From contig NZ_CP069359.1 in NCBI RefSeq assembly GCF_016864375.1, forward strand, positions 186,001 to 250,000: a stretch of 64,000 nucleotides of DNA. The letters run 5' to 3'. Positions within the stretch are counted from its first letter, which is position 1. Each line of letters starts with the position of its first letter. The position numbers and the translations under genes were made by a program. Below, piece after piece: positions 25,925-34,677 of the stretch. The notes beneath the pieces were generated by a model. The model was not told the origin of the DNA. It made no database searches and saw only the letters and a list, made by a program, of their open reading frames with translations. The DNA comes from Microvirga sp. VF16. Lineage in GTDB: Bacteria > Pseudomonadota > Alphaproteobacteria > Rhizobiales > Beijerinckiaceae.

Positions 25925-26917
25925 CTACGGCCCGACCGGAAAGATGGTCTTCCAGTCGCGCTTCATGTCGACCACAGTCCACCGATCCACCGTCGCGGCA
26001 TCAAGTGCCTTATCGAGCTTTCCCACATGCGACTGGCGGTCGTAAGCATATTCACGCTCCGCGTCGGTGTGATGCACCACGACGCCAAGCCTGCGCTTGC
26101 CTGCCTCGGTCGTCCATTGCAGCATCTCGAGGTCGCCGTCCGAGTTTCCGAAGGCAGCGATCGGCCGGCGACCAATCTCCTGGTTGATGCCGACGGGCTT
26201 GCCGGGGCCGTCGTCAACGAAGTCGACCTGGGGCATTCGGAACAGGATGGGTTTGCCGTCGCGGCGCTCAAATTTCGTGACGATGCGCGAGCCGATGACC
26301 TGCTCGGGCGGGATGCCGTAACGCTCCTCGGCAAAGGCCCGGATGAACTCGGCTCCGCCCCCGGACGTGATGTAGGTCTTGAACCCGTTGACGCGCAAAT
26401 AGGCTAGGACTTCGAGCATGGGCTGGTACACGAGCTCGTCATAGCGACGGCCGAAGCGAGGATGCTTAGCGATCGCGAGCCACTCCTTGACGCCTTGCCG
26501 GAACTCGTCCGGCGTCATGCCGGCATGCGTCGCGGCAACGATCGCGACAGCTCCTTTCTCACCAGCCGCGGCGAGCGCTGCCATGTCGCCTTCGAGCACG
26601 GCCTTGAAGGGCTGCGTGTCCTTCCATTCCGGATGCTGCGGCGCCAGCGCCTTGACGCGGTCGAGCGCGTAGGCGAACTGCACGTAGATCGGCTGCTCGA
26701 TCCACAGCGTGCCGTCATTGTCGAAGGTAGCGATCCGCTCCGATAGCGGAACGAAGTCGGGGGAGCCTTCGCGGGTCACGTCCGTGACGAAGGCGACGAT
26801 CGCCTGTTTCGCCGGGCCGTCGTTCCACGAGGGCAGTGGGTCGGTCTGGGCGACGGCGACCGAAATCCAGGTCGTGAACAGGGCGATGGTGCCAAGCCAG
26901 GACAGGCGAATGCGCAT
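25925..26917 (-). CDS. Exported HAD-superfamily phosphatase
   Basis: The product is a 330-aa protein with a signal peptide at residues 1-22 (LSWLGTIALFTTWISVAVAQ). HAD motif I is IATFDNDGTLW (nucleophile Asp about residue 56), motif II TYITSGGGAEF, and motif IV AAFGNSDGDLEML. The fold resembles phosphoserine-phosphatase-like acid phosphatases. ATG 26917 has GGGAGG upstream; a longer reading through the upstream gene is rejected. It lies 50 bp downstream of the small secreted-protein gene, within the sulfatase group, so it may release phosphate from a periplasmic organophosphate. The substrate is unknown. Confidence 0.85.
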   Translation of the reverse strand: MRIRLSWLGTIALFTTWISVAVAQTDPLPSWNDGPAKQAIVAFVTDVTREGSPDFVPLSERIATFDNDGTLWIEQPIYVQFAYALDRVKALAPQHPEWKDTQPFKAVLEGDMAALAAAGEKGAVAIVAATHAGMTPDEFRQGVKEWLAIAKHPRFGRRYDELVYQPMLEVLAYLRVNGFKTYITSGGGAEFIRAFAEERYGIPPEQVIGSRIVTKFERRDGKPILFRMPQVDFVDDGPGKPVGINQEIGRRPIAAFGNSDGDLEMLQWTTEAGKRRLGVVVHHTDAEREYAYDRQSHVGKLDKALDAATVDRWTVVDMKRDWKTIFPVGP

Positions 26918-26967
26918 GTGTGCCTCCCTTTGGGGTCTCCGGTCGATGAGATTGCGCCAGCACGGCG

Positions 26968-27252
26968 TCAAAAGTCGTCGGAGCCGTCCTTGCATCGGTA
27001 GCCGATGAAGCATTGGGGATTGTTGGAGCTCGGGACCCATGCCGGCTCGGGGAACTGGTCGATCGTGCATTCGGCGCCGCTCCTGACGAAGCGGGCGTAG
27101 GTCGAGGGTCCGGTGTCGAGGACAACGGCGCCTTCTCGCAGAACGAGTTGGCGGTTGGCTGAGCATGTTCGCTGCGACGTCGGCGGCCCGACCTGTGCTG
27201 TCGCTGCTGTTGCAATTGCAGTGAGGGCAAGAGCTGACAATAACTTTCTCAT
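26968..27252 (-). CDS. Small secreted four-cysteine protein, copy A
   Basis: The product is 94 aa with a signal peptide (KLLSALALTAIATAATAQ). The mature part has four Cys in the order C-x31-C-x17-C-x5-C with SGAECTIDQFPEPAWVP between. AGGAGG precedes ATG 27252. It clearly matches the protein at 40872-41165 (shared GxxVL, YxRxVxSGAxC, PAWVP and CxIGxRC), so the two form a family. The Cys pattern suggests two disulfides in the periplasm. It sits between a sulfatase and a phosphatase gene; function unknown. Confidence 0.8.
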   Translation of the reverse strand: MRKLLSALALTAIATAATAQVGPPTSQRTCSANRQLVLREGAVVLDTGPSTYARFVRSGAECTIDQFPEPAWVPSSNNPQCFIGYRCKDGSDDF

Positions 27253-27361
27253 CACTGCTTCCTCCTCTTCCCAAAAGCGTGCGCCGTGGAGCATGTTGAG
27301 GATCCGCGGCCCGCGGGCAACTGCGACCGGCTACCCGCGGGCCTCACGATCCGTTACGCAC

Positions 27362-29056
27362 CTATTTCGCTATTGCCGCCCGCGCTGCCTCAATTTGCCC
27401 CTTCACGGCTTCAAGGTTGAAGCTCGCACCCTTTTGCATCGGCGGGAACTCGATCGCCGTCATGGCCAGCTTCTCCACTTGCTGCTGAACGAACACGAAG
27501 CGCCAGAATTCGTACTTGAACCAGTCAAAGTATTGTTGCGCTCCCTCCCTGGTCCCGGAATTGGGCCAGCCGGTGCGCTCGAAAGGATCGAGGCGCAGGT
27601 TGGTCAGGAACGGCACATCGACCGTGGTCTTGCCGCCCAGCCAACCACCCGGCTGGTCGATGAAGCGATACTTGTAGTCGCCGAACCGCACGGCGCCCAA
27701 CGTGCTTTCGCCGAAGTAGAAGATCTCCTGGCGGTTGGACGGACCCTTGCCGGTGATCAGGTTGGTTTGGTCATAGCCGTCCAGATGCACCTTGTAGGTC
27801 CGGTCGCCGATCTTCTTGCCCTGCTTCAGCTCGGCGGTGATGTTCGGGTTTCCGGCAGCCGCCAGGAGCGTCGGGAACCAGTCGAGCCCGGAGATGAGAC
27901 CGTTCTCGACCTTGCCGGCCGGCACCTTGCCAGGCCAGCGGATCATGGCCGGTGCGCGGAAACCACCTTCCATTACCGTGCCCTTGCTCTGGGCGAAGGG
28001 GGTCTGTCCGCCGTCAGGCCAGGTAAACACCTCGGTGCCGTTGTCAGTGGTAAAGATGACGATGGTGTTGTCGTCCACACCCACATCACGAAGCTTGTTC
28101 ATCACGAGACCGACATCATCGTCGAGCTGCGCCATGCCGGCTTCATGGATGGACCAGCCGTTCTGGGAGTTGCGCATCGCCTGATATTTCGGCGACAGGT
28201 GCGTGACGATGTGCATCCGTGTCGGATTGAGCCACAGGAAGAATGGCTTGTTGTCGGCCCTCGCCTTGTCGATGAATTTGAGCGCATTGTCGCGGATTTC
28301 GTCGTCCACGGTTTCCATGCGCTTCGGGCACAATTCCCCCGCGTCCTCGATTCTTTGCTTGCCGACCTTGCCCCACCGCGGATCCACGGTGGAATCATCG
28401 ACATTCGTTGCCCAGGAGTGGAGCATGTTGCGCGGACCGACCTGCGCCCTGAGCTCCTGCGGGTAGTTCGGATGGCAGGGATCCTCCATCGCATCGAGGT
28501 GATAGAGATAGCCATAGAACTCGTCGAATCCGTGCGCCGTGGGCAGAAACTCGTTCTTGTCGCCCAGGTGGTTCTTGCCGAACTGCCCGGTGGCGTAGCC
28601 TAGATCCTTCAGTGCAGTGGCAATCGTCACCGCCTCCGCTGGCAGTCCGATGGACGCGCCGGCTTGTCCGACCGTGGTCATGCCGGTGCGGATCGGCAGC
28701 TCTCCGGTGATGAAATTGGCGCGACCAGCAGTGCAGCTTGCCTCGGCATAGTAGTCGGTGAACAGCATGCCCTCTGCGGCAATCTTGTCGAGATTGGGCG
28801 TCCGCCCCGCCATCATGCCGCGGTGGTACGCACCGATGTTCCAGATGCCGATGTCATCGCCCATGATCACGACGATGTTCGGCCGGGCGGGCGCCTGCGC
28901 AGCGGCGGGCGCCAGGGCGGCGGCGGAGACGAGCGCGGTGGCGCCCAGCAGCGCGGTCCGCGACGCATGGCACGCGTCGACAAAGGCCCCCTTGAGCCAG
29001 GATCGGCCACTCGCGGGAGCGGCCTGGGCATCTTCCGCAGGAACTGATTGGTGCAT
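27362..29056 (-). CDS. Arylsulfatase (CxAxR type), exported
   Basis: The product is a 564-aa sulfatase. The N-terminus has a late hydrophobic segment (about residues 34-54, ending AAAQA) and would be exported. NIVVIMGDDIGIWNIG holds the first metal-binding Asp pair. The modification motif is CTAGRANFITGE with Cys108, where Ala replaces the usual Pro (CxAxR). IFTTDNGTEVFTW near residue 340 supplies the other metal ligands. ATG 29056 has GGGAGG upstream and lies 17 bp after the FGE gene; a longer reading overlaps that gene and is rejected. It depends on formylglycine formation, presumably by the adjacent FGE. The substrate is unknown. Confidence 0.9.
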   Translation of the reverse strand: MHQSVPAEDAQAAPASGRSWLKGAFVDACHASRTALLGATALVSAAALAPAAAQAPARPNIVVIMGDDIGIWNIGAYHRGMMAGRTPNLDKIAAEGMLFTDYYAEASCTAGRANFITGELPIRTGMTTVGQAGASIGLPAEAVTIATALKDLGYATGQFGKNHLGDKNEFLPTAHGFDEFYGYLYHLDAMEDPCHPNYPQELRAQVGPRNMLHSWATNVDDSTVDPRWGKVGKQRIEDAGELCPKRMETVDDEIRDNALKFIDKARADNKPFFLWLNPTRMHIVTHLSPKYQAMRNSQNGWSIHEAGMAQLDDDVGLVMNKLRDVGVDDNTIVIFTTDNGTEVFTWPDGGQTPFAQSKGTVMEGGFRAPAMIRWPGKVPAGKVENGLISGLDWFPTLLAAAGNPNITAELKQGKKIGDRTYKVHLDGYDQTNLITGKGPSNRQEIFYFGESTLGAVRFGDYKYRFIDQPGGWLGGKTTVDVPFLTNLRLDPFERTGWPNSGTREGAQQYFDWFKYEFWRFVFVQQQVEKLAMTAIEFPPMQKGASFNLEAVKGQIEAARAAIAK

Positions 29057-29073
29057 GACTTGTCCTCCCTGGT

Positions 29074-30060
29074 TCAGGTCTCCGAAGATCCCCGCCTGAC
29101 GCACCGGAAGCCGACATGGCTCGTCGAGGTATCGACGGGTTGCGGGTGACGCGCCGCCGGGCGGTAGCGGCGGCAATAGTTGGGCGCGCACAGATGCGAG
29201 CCGCCCTTGATGACCCTGCGCGGGATGCGGATCCGCGGCTGGCAGGGATCGTAGCTTTGGTCCTCTCGGCCACCGCGCGGGTTCTCGGGGATGCAGCAGG
29301 CCTTCACGGCGTCGGCGGGATGCTGCGGCGCGTAGAAGTCGCTCGTCCACTCCCAGACATTGCCGATCATGTCGTAGAGGCCGTAGCCGTTGGGTGGAAA
29401 AGCGGTGACCGGCGAGGTGCGCTCGAAGCCGTCCTGCGCGAGGTTCTGGAACGGAAACGCGCCCTGCCAGGTGTTGGCCATTGGCCGTCCGTCCGGCATG
29501 AATTCGTCGCCCCAGGCGAACTCGGCGCCGTCGAGCCCGCCGCGGGCGGCGAATTCCCACTCGGCCTCGGTCGGCAGGTCCTTGCCGGCCCAACGGGCAT
29601 AGGCGAGCGCGTCGGCATAGGTCACGTGCACCACGGGATGGTTGTCGAGGCCGTTGATGGTGCTCCTCGGACCATAGGGATGGCGCCAGTCGGCCCCTTT
29701 CAGCAGGGTCCACCACTGGCCCCAGTTGCGCAGGTCGACCGGGTGATCCGGCGGCACAAAGACCAGCGAGCCGGCGTACAGCAGGTGCGGCAGGGCGCCG
29801 GGATAGTCCTGCGGGTCAGGGCGCCTCTCAGCGACGGTGGCATGCCCGGTGGCACGGACGAACTCGCGGAACTGGCGGTTGGTGACCGGCGTGCGGTCGA
29901 TCCAGAAGCCGTCGACGGCGACGCGGTGGACCGGGGCTTCCTCGGGGTAGTGCCGATCCGAGCCCATGCGGAACGTGCCGCCCGCGATCCGGAGCATGTC
30001 GTCAGACGAATGGTCCTTTGGAGCATGGCCTCGATGATGCCGGAGTTCGACTTGCACCAT
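29074..30060 (-). CDS. Formylglycine-generating enzyme (SUMF1/FGE family)
   Basis: The product is a 328-aa protein with the full FGE-sulfatase fold (IAGGTFRMGSD; VDGFWIDRTPVTNRQFREFV; PTEAEWEFAARGG; GNVWEWTSDFY). The copper-binding active-site pair is present in GGSHLCAPNYCRRYR as Cys291 and Cys296, with the same C-x4-C spacing as in human FGE. VGFRCVRR closes the fold. ATG 30060 has AGGAG upstream. It oxidises the Cys of sulfatase motifs to formylglycine. It is the first gene of the group and its partners are encoded downstream, so sulfatase and maturase are co-expressed. Confidence 0.93.
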   Translation of the reverse strand: MVQVELRHHRGHAPKDHSSDDMLRIAGGTFRMGSDRHYPEEAPVHRVAVDGFWIDRTPVTNRQFREFVRATGHATVAERRPDPQDYPGALPHLLYAGSLVFVPPDHPVDLRNWGQWWTLLKGADWRHPYGPRSTINGLDNHPVVHVTYADALAYARWAGKDLPTEAEWEFAARGGLDGAEFAWGDEFMPDGRPMANTWQGAFPFQNLAQDGFERTSPVTAFPPNGYGLYDMIGNVWEWTSDFYAPQHPADAVKACCIPENPRGGREDQSYDPCQPRIRIPRRVIKGGSHLCAPNYCRRYRPAARHPQPVDTSTSHVGFRCVRRGSSET

Positions 30061-30333
30061 GGGGGCTCCTGATCCTGGCCTTCCAGCAGTGTCGTCCCGT
30101 CGCGGCCAAAGGTCCATTGGGGTTTACCCTGGAACCGAGGGCGGCAAACCCTGACACATCTCCCATCGGCGTTGCCGATCTGGGTCGACGTCAATGGCTC
30201 AGGGTTTGGCCTGTGTTGTCGGACCGCGGGGCTTCCGTCGCGACATCACCGGTCCCGTTGCGTTGCCCTTGCGGCCGTAGTCAGCCTTCTCGTCGGGCAG
30301 GGGCATACTCTCATCGGTTGGGAGGTGTCTGTG

Positions 30334-30723
30334 CTAGCGCTCCAGTGCGCTGCGGGCCTCCCCCAGGGCCCGTTCGCAGGAGGTCGCGTCGCCTGCCTGA
30401 TCCGCATCGATTGCCTGGGCGAGTGACGCAAGAACCTGTCCGTATCCCGAACCTTCGCCGAGGCTTTGCTCGGCCTGGGCGACGGAGCCCGGGGTCGGCT
30501 GACGATGCGCCGTCGCCGCGGTGCTTTCGCGGGCCGTCCGCCCGGTGCCGGCGGTGGTGTCGATCCGGGCATCGACCGCGGCCTGAAGCTGATCGATCTC
30601 GGCCGCGCAGGGTCCGGCGCGGGCGGAGGTTGGCGCAAGGGCCGCCACGGCCATCAACAGGAGAAATGGAGGGGACACTATGAGTGCCGTTACCACGATC
30701 TGCCATAGACGTGATTTGATCAT
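30334..30723 (-). CDS. Exported hypothetical protein
   Basis: The product is 129 aa with an N-terminal signal (IVVTALIVSPPFLLLMAVAA, cleavage near SARAG). The mature part is Ala/Gln-rich and predicted helical, with two Cys (PCAAEIDQLQAAV and TSCERALGEARSAL). GAGGAG precedes the ATG by 8 bp. It lies upstream of FGE on the same strand, about 270 bp away. No family is recognised. Confidence 0.6.
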   Translation of the reverse strand: MIKSRLWQIVVTALIVSPPFLLLMAVAALAPTSARAGPCAAEIDQLQAAVDARIDTTAGTGRTARESTAATAHRQPTPGSVAQAEQSLGEGSGYGQVLASLAQAIDADQAGDATSCERALGEARSALER

Positions 30724-31691
30724 GCAACAGGCTCCTCTCGGTTCAACTGCGGCAGTGTCGTTCTGAGTCTTTGGAGCAGGCTTGCCTGGCCGAGGCGACA
30801 AAGCGAAATCCGCATCGATTGCCGCCCGAAGCAGGGTAAATCCTCCAGCCCACCGGTGCCCAGGCTAGGCTCCGCGCAGGCTTCTGCTTGATCGATCCGG
30901 ACAGCGGATGGACATCTTGGGACAACCGCACGGGGATCTGCGTCGGATTGCCCTGAATCTGCTGGGGCCAGCATCGAGCAGGATCGATCCCAGAGTGTAG
31001 TCAGGTTGTCGTGTCGCCTTCGGGACGCCGCCACGGGATGACCCGGCCGCTGCCGCAGAGGCTCATACACCACGCGGGCACCGCCTTGATGGCAGGTCAA
31101 GGGCGCCGACGGTCCCTGAGAACAGCGGTTCCCCGGCTCATCCGGGATCGTCACGGCAGGGATAGCTGCCGCTCAATCGATGCGAGCGTGACGGCGACAT
31201 CTTCGGGCCCAACCCTGTGGAACCTTGCGATGTGTGTCGGAATTGGACCTCAGCGATGTCTCTTCCTGGCACATCTGCGAAGTAGGTCGAATACCCGCAA
31301 AAGCGCACGAGCAGACCTTTCTGAGACAGCGGCAATTTCCCTAGATCCATCCGGAGGGGAACTGGAGCTACGTTACTGATACTGAGCTGCTGGTGCATGG
31401 CCGGGATGTGCCTTTTGCCCATCAGGACCGGAACACGCTCCACCGGGTCGGAGAAGCGAAGCCCAATCCTCTGACGTTGATTATAGCCAAGCGCAAGGCA
31501 GGTTGAGCGGAGTGGCGCGGCCCGCCGAAAGTCGCTCCGTCTCGAACCTTTTCCCGCGCCATAGTTCGAGCCTTCGCTCGCCAATCTGCCCCACTTACTT
31601 GCGTGAGGTAAGTGGGGCAGATTGGGATTGGAACAAGGATTGCGCCTAAACAAACTGTAACGAAGCACGCAGCAAGAATGTGCCTCCACGA
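30724..31691. other. Gene-free stretch of about 970 bp with one long hairpin
   Basis: Short open frames here lack ribosome-binding sites and family features. The one clear structure is the hairpin at 31581-31625. Confidence 0.5.
31581..31625. repeat. Perfect 18-bp inverted repeat with 9-nt loop
   Basis: CCAATCTGCCCCACTTAC (31581-31598) is mirrored exactly at 31608-31625. No U-tract follows on either strand, so it is not a classical terminator. It lies 66 bp beyond the stop of the DnaJ-domain gene and could act as an mRNA 3' stem, a MITE-like end or a protein site. Confidence 0.75.
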
Positions 31692-32405
31692 CTACCCGTT
31701 GCCCCGTCTCAACAGAACGTCCTTGGCCTGGTTGACGCGAGCTGCGAGATAGGTCGAACCGCCTTGGTCCGGGTGCAGCTTCTTCATCAGATTGCGATGA
31801 GCCTGTCGGATTTCATCGGCGCCGGCTCCCGGTTGGAGACCAAGGATCCGGTAGGCTTCCTCCGCGGTCATCACGCCCGATGGAAACCAAGCGTCTGCCT
31901 GCGGCTGCTCCTCAGTCTGAGAATCCTCACGCCAATGGGGAAACCGGCGGTCGAGATAGGCCTCGAGAAGGCGGACACCCTCCGGGTCGCTGACATGACA
32001 CTCTGCCAGCAGATCCCGCAGGCGAGCCTCATCCAGTGACGCGAGTTGCTGCCCGGCGGAGGTACCGGCGAGCACGGAGCCCTCCATCTCCCCGGTATCA
32101 TGATCCAGTGTCATCTCAATCAGCTGCGAGCGAACGCGTGAGGTGCGTCCGGAGGCCCGCTGTGCACGCGCACCGAGATTGGGCAAGGTGAGGCGACTCC
32201 ATCCGAGGAGCCAAGCACCGAAACTGCCGATCAGCAGGGCCATATCGATCCGCCCCCGCACCGCGAGCAAGCCCGCGAAGCCCAACGCTACAACCCCGCC
32301 GATAACCTTGAAAAGCTTCGCAAGGGTAGCCGGGTTCGCGTGCGCGAAGTTGCTCAGGAACCACCACAGGACTGCCACGCCAGCGATGCCGTACAGCAGC
32401 ATCAC
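31692..32405 (-). CDS. Membrane-anchored DnaJ-domain protein
   Basis: The product is a 237-aa protein. Two N-terminal hydrophobic segments (about residues 2-20 and 33-69) anchor it. The last 60 residues are a J domain (AEEAYRILGLQPGAGADEIRQ) with the essential HPD in MKKLHPDQGG, so it should stimulate an Hsp70 ATPase. The GTG start overlaps the stop of the upstream gene by 4 bp (GTGA); an ATG 3 bp later is also possible. Coupling to the VWA-like gene suggests joint function. Confidence 0.85.
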   Translation of the reverse strand: MMLLYGIAGVAVLWWFLSNFAHANPATLAKLFKVIGGVVALGFAGLLAVRGRIDMALLIGSFGAWLLGWSRLTLPNLGARAQRASGRTSRVRSQLIEMTLDHDTGEMEGSVLAGTSAGQQLASLDEARLRDLLAECHVSDPEGVRLLEAYLDRRFPHWREDSQTEEQPQADAWFPSGVMTAEEAYRILGLQPGAGADEIRQAHRNLMKKLHPDQGGSTYLAARVNQAKDVLLRRGNG

Positions 32406-33130
32406 GGTTTGCCTCCAGTGATTGCGGTGAGCAGGCCGCGGGCCTGCGGGCTGCCGGCGGTCAACCGGGTGAGCCCCTCGACACCACCAGCCGCATAGGC
32501 TGCTGCGGCGCGCAGGAGCTCGGACAGGGCTTGGGGGGCTCCTGCATCGAAATGGGCATAGGCTCCGCCGCTCAGGCGGGCGATCTCCCGAAAGGCGCGG
32601 GCCGCATCAGGGTCATGTCCCTCATGGAACATGAAGGCCTTGATCCCGAGGAGACCGAGTTCGCCGGCGACAGCACAGAGATCGTCGATCGGTTCCTCCA
32701 TGGCATCACCAACGTAGACAAGCACCTTCAACGGGGTCTGGCTCGCCTCTGTCCGGACGTGACGGAACACCCGACCGATCTGGGTTTGGCCACCCCGGCA
32801 ACCGATCTTGGTCATGAGATCGGTCAGCGCCCGCGGATCGGCGACCCAGCGGGACGCGCGGCACTCACCGAACCCTCGGAAGTAGACAAGTTGCACCGAG
32901 AGGCCACCGGCCTCGCTGGTTGCGGCAAACATCTCGCCCTGGACGCGGCAGGCGAGATCCCAGGTCGGCTGCCGGCTCATGGTGGCATCGAGGGCGAACA
33001 CGAGCCGCGCCCGGGGCGCATTGCCCGCCAGTGGTCCAAGGCGTTTGGCCTCCATTAGGAAGGAGTCGATCATCGAAGCCGGACTGGTGCCAGCGGTAGG
33101 TGGTCGTGTGAGATCCTTCTTATCAGCCAT
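32402..33130 (-). CDS. VWA-like (von Willebrand factor A fold) protein
   Basis: The product is a 242-aa cytoplasmic protein. RLVFALDATMSRQPTWDLA carries a MIDAS-like D-x-T/S-x-S pattern near residue 44, and GGQTQIGRVFRHV and VLVYVGDAMEE fit later VWA strands. A helical, Ala-rich tail follows (SELLRAAAAYAAGG). ATG 33130 has GGGAG upstream. It ends inside the start of the DnaJ-domain gene. VWA proteins paired with chaperone-like genes often help assemble complexes; no specific role is claimed. Confidence 0.75.
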   Translation of the reverse strand: MADKKDLTRPPTAGTSPASMIDSFLMEAKRLGPLAGNAPRARLVFALDATMSRQPTWDLACRVQGEMFAATSEAGGLSVQLVYFRGFGECRASRWVADPRALTDLMTKIGCRGGQTQIGRVFRHVRTEASQTPLKVLVYVGDAMEEPIDDLCAVAGELGLLGIKAFMFHEGHDPDAARAFREIARLSGGAYAHFDAGAPQALSELLRAAAAYAAGGVEGLTRLTAGSPQARGLLTAITGGKP

Positions 33131-33797
33131 TGCGTCTCCCTCTCCAGGAATGTGGGTCTTGAGGGAGTGCCTGTAAATCCGGAGGACATACACTTCGCTT
33201 GATATGTCTTACTTGCGCGACCTGCCAGGGTGGGATCAGCGCAAGATCTGTGTCTGATTGAGCGCTTAGGTAAAATGGATTGGGAATCTCTCAGGCGTGA
33301 CTTGAAGCCTGATCCTCAATGTTAGGTGAGATCACATCGACGCGTCCCAGGTAAACCGTTGATCCTTCTGCCTATCCTTTCTGCGAAACCTGCTGAGCAG
33401 AGCCACGTGCTCCAGCCGATCCTCCGGGCAGCTGCATCCTTCCTGGCAACGTGACCACAGCGCTGTAGGGCTACTCAGGCACCTGAACCAAATCGTACTC
33501 GGTCGTTTGTTAGCTCAGCATGCCTGCTTGAGAGTGCACGTTCCTGCTACATACTCCGTTAGCGCGCAATCGGGAGCAGATCTTGCGCTGATCCCATATT
33601 TAAGAACAGAGCGCGCGAACGTGTGCGGCTCAACCGGAACCAGAATAGATTTCATGACCCCACCTCAGCGGCCTTTCAGGCAAGTCTGAGCACTCTGAGC
33701 ATACCTGAAAAGATGACGTCCTGCCCGGATTATCCCTCTGCTGTGTTTGCCAGTTGCGCTACAATGCGTTTCGCTATCCGACCCCATAGAGGCGCCG
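33131..33797. other. Gene-free stretch upstream of the VWA-dnaJ pair
   Basis: No convincing coding frame, RNA gene or repeat was seen in these 670 bp. The promoter of the reverse-strand VWA-dnaJ pair is expected here. Confidence 0.4.
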
Positions 33798-33893
33798 ATG
33801 AAAGCTTGGCTTTCCAGTTTTGATCCTGGGGTTCTCATTGGAGGACTAATGATAGTGACGGGCCTGGTTCTGTCCCTGGTATTTGGAGCCTGA
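33798..33893 (+). CDS. Tiny single-span membrane protein (31 aa)
   Basis: The frame reads MKAWLSSFDPGVLIGGLMI and continues through a second hydrophobic run to LVFGA, giving one membrane helix of about 20 residues. There is no strong ribosome-binding site. It is offered because its codons form a clean transmembrane peptide, like the tiny genes at 40671 and 41374. It may be chance. Confidence 0.35.
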   Translation: MKAWLSSFDPGVLIGGLMIVTGLVLSLVFGA

Positions 33894-34107
33894 CCCGCTC
33901 GGGGTCCCAAGCGCCGAGCAAGCTGTGCTCCGCCTCTAAGTGACCATGTATCTGCCTAGGTACACCGGGACCTTGCCGGGTCGATGTCGAGCTGAGGGGA
34001 TGCAGTGACTGATAGTCGATGCATCCCATGACGCGGCCTGCAACTGTGTGTTCGTAGAGATAGAGCGCCAGCTGATCGGATGACACACGGATCATAGGAC
34101 TGGTTCA

Positions 34108-34353
34108 ATGCAGCTCAACGAAACGGCGTGCGAGATCCTCGATCTCTTTCGTGAGACGCACCGCAAACCCGGTGCCCGCATGACAATGGCAACATTGGAT
34201 GCGCACTTCGGGACAGATCCCGCTGTTGCGGTGGCCGTTTCCGAGTTAAAGCAGCTTGGATATGTGACCACGCCGGACGCTGGGACAGTCGAGCTAACGG
34301 ATCAAGGCTTTGACGCAATCCATCGCGGAAGTTATCGCGCGGGGGCGGAATGA
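34108..34353 (+). CDS. Small winged-helix-like protein
   Basis: The product is 81 aa. MTMATLDAHFGTDPAVAVAVSELKQLGYVTTP followed by VELTDQGFDAI reads as helix-turn-helix then a beta-wing, as in MarR- or ArsR-like small regulators. It has no partner domain. Its neighbours give no hint of a target. It could be a small DNA-binding protein or a stand-alone domain. Confidence 0.5.
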   Translation: MQLNETACEILDLFRETHRKPGARMTMATLDAHFGTDPAVAVAVSELKQLGYVTTPDAGTVELTDQGFDAIHRGSYRAGAE

Positions 34354-34677
34354 AGGCATCTTGAGCCCAGGCATTTCAAAGCAGCAGTCCGAGTCACGGG
34401 CGAGCGGCCGGTGACCGCCAGTCTGCCCTCAAAGGGCGACAACAGGCGCACGATAGCGCTGGTGGTGCCGGTCGCCTCCGGGACGATCTAAACCTTGATC
34501 TCGGTCAGAGCGCCGGCACTTTCCGCGGAGTGCAAGTCGTTCTGCCGCCGGGCGGGAGCGCCCAGGCGACATTATCTAACTGCCGCAAAGACTTGAAACC
34601 GCATATACTAGCCGCACAAGCGTCGGGTTGGGTCCCGCCACAAGGGGCCTGTGGGAACCACCGAATGGAGGTGGATC
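34354..34677. other. Gene-free stretch upstream of the UPF0182 gene
   Basis: No feature is recognised in these 320 bp. The promoter of the UPF0182 gene is expected here. Confidence 0.4.

Noticed and set aside
27253..27361. Possibility that the HAD protein starts upstream and includes the four-Cys protein region
   Set aside because: The longer reading is in a different frame from the four-Cys gene. The signal peptide and GGGAGG site at 26917 fix the start.
27113..28603. 496-aa forward frame opposite the second sulfatase
   Set aside because: It is antisense to a gene with clear motifs and lacks family features.
31138..31689. 183-aa reverse frame after the DnaJ-domain gene
   Set aside because: It spans the long perfect hairpin and has no recognisable features.
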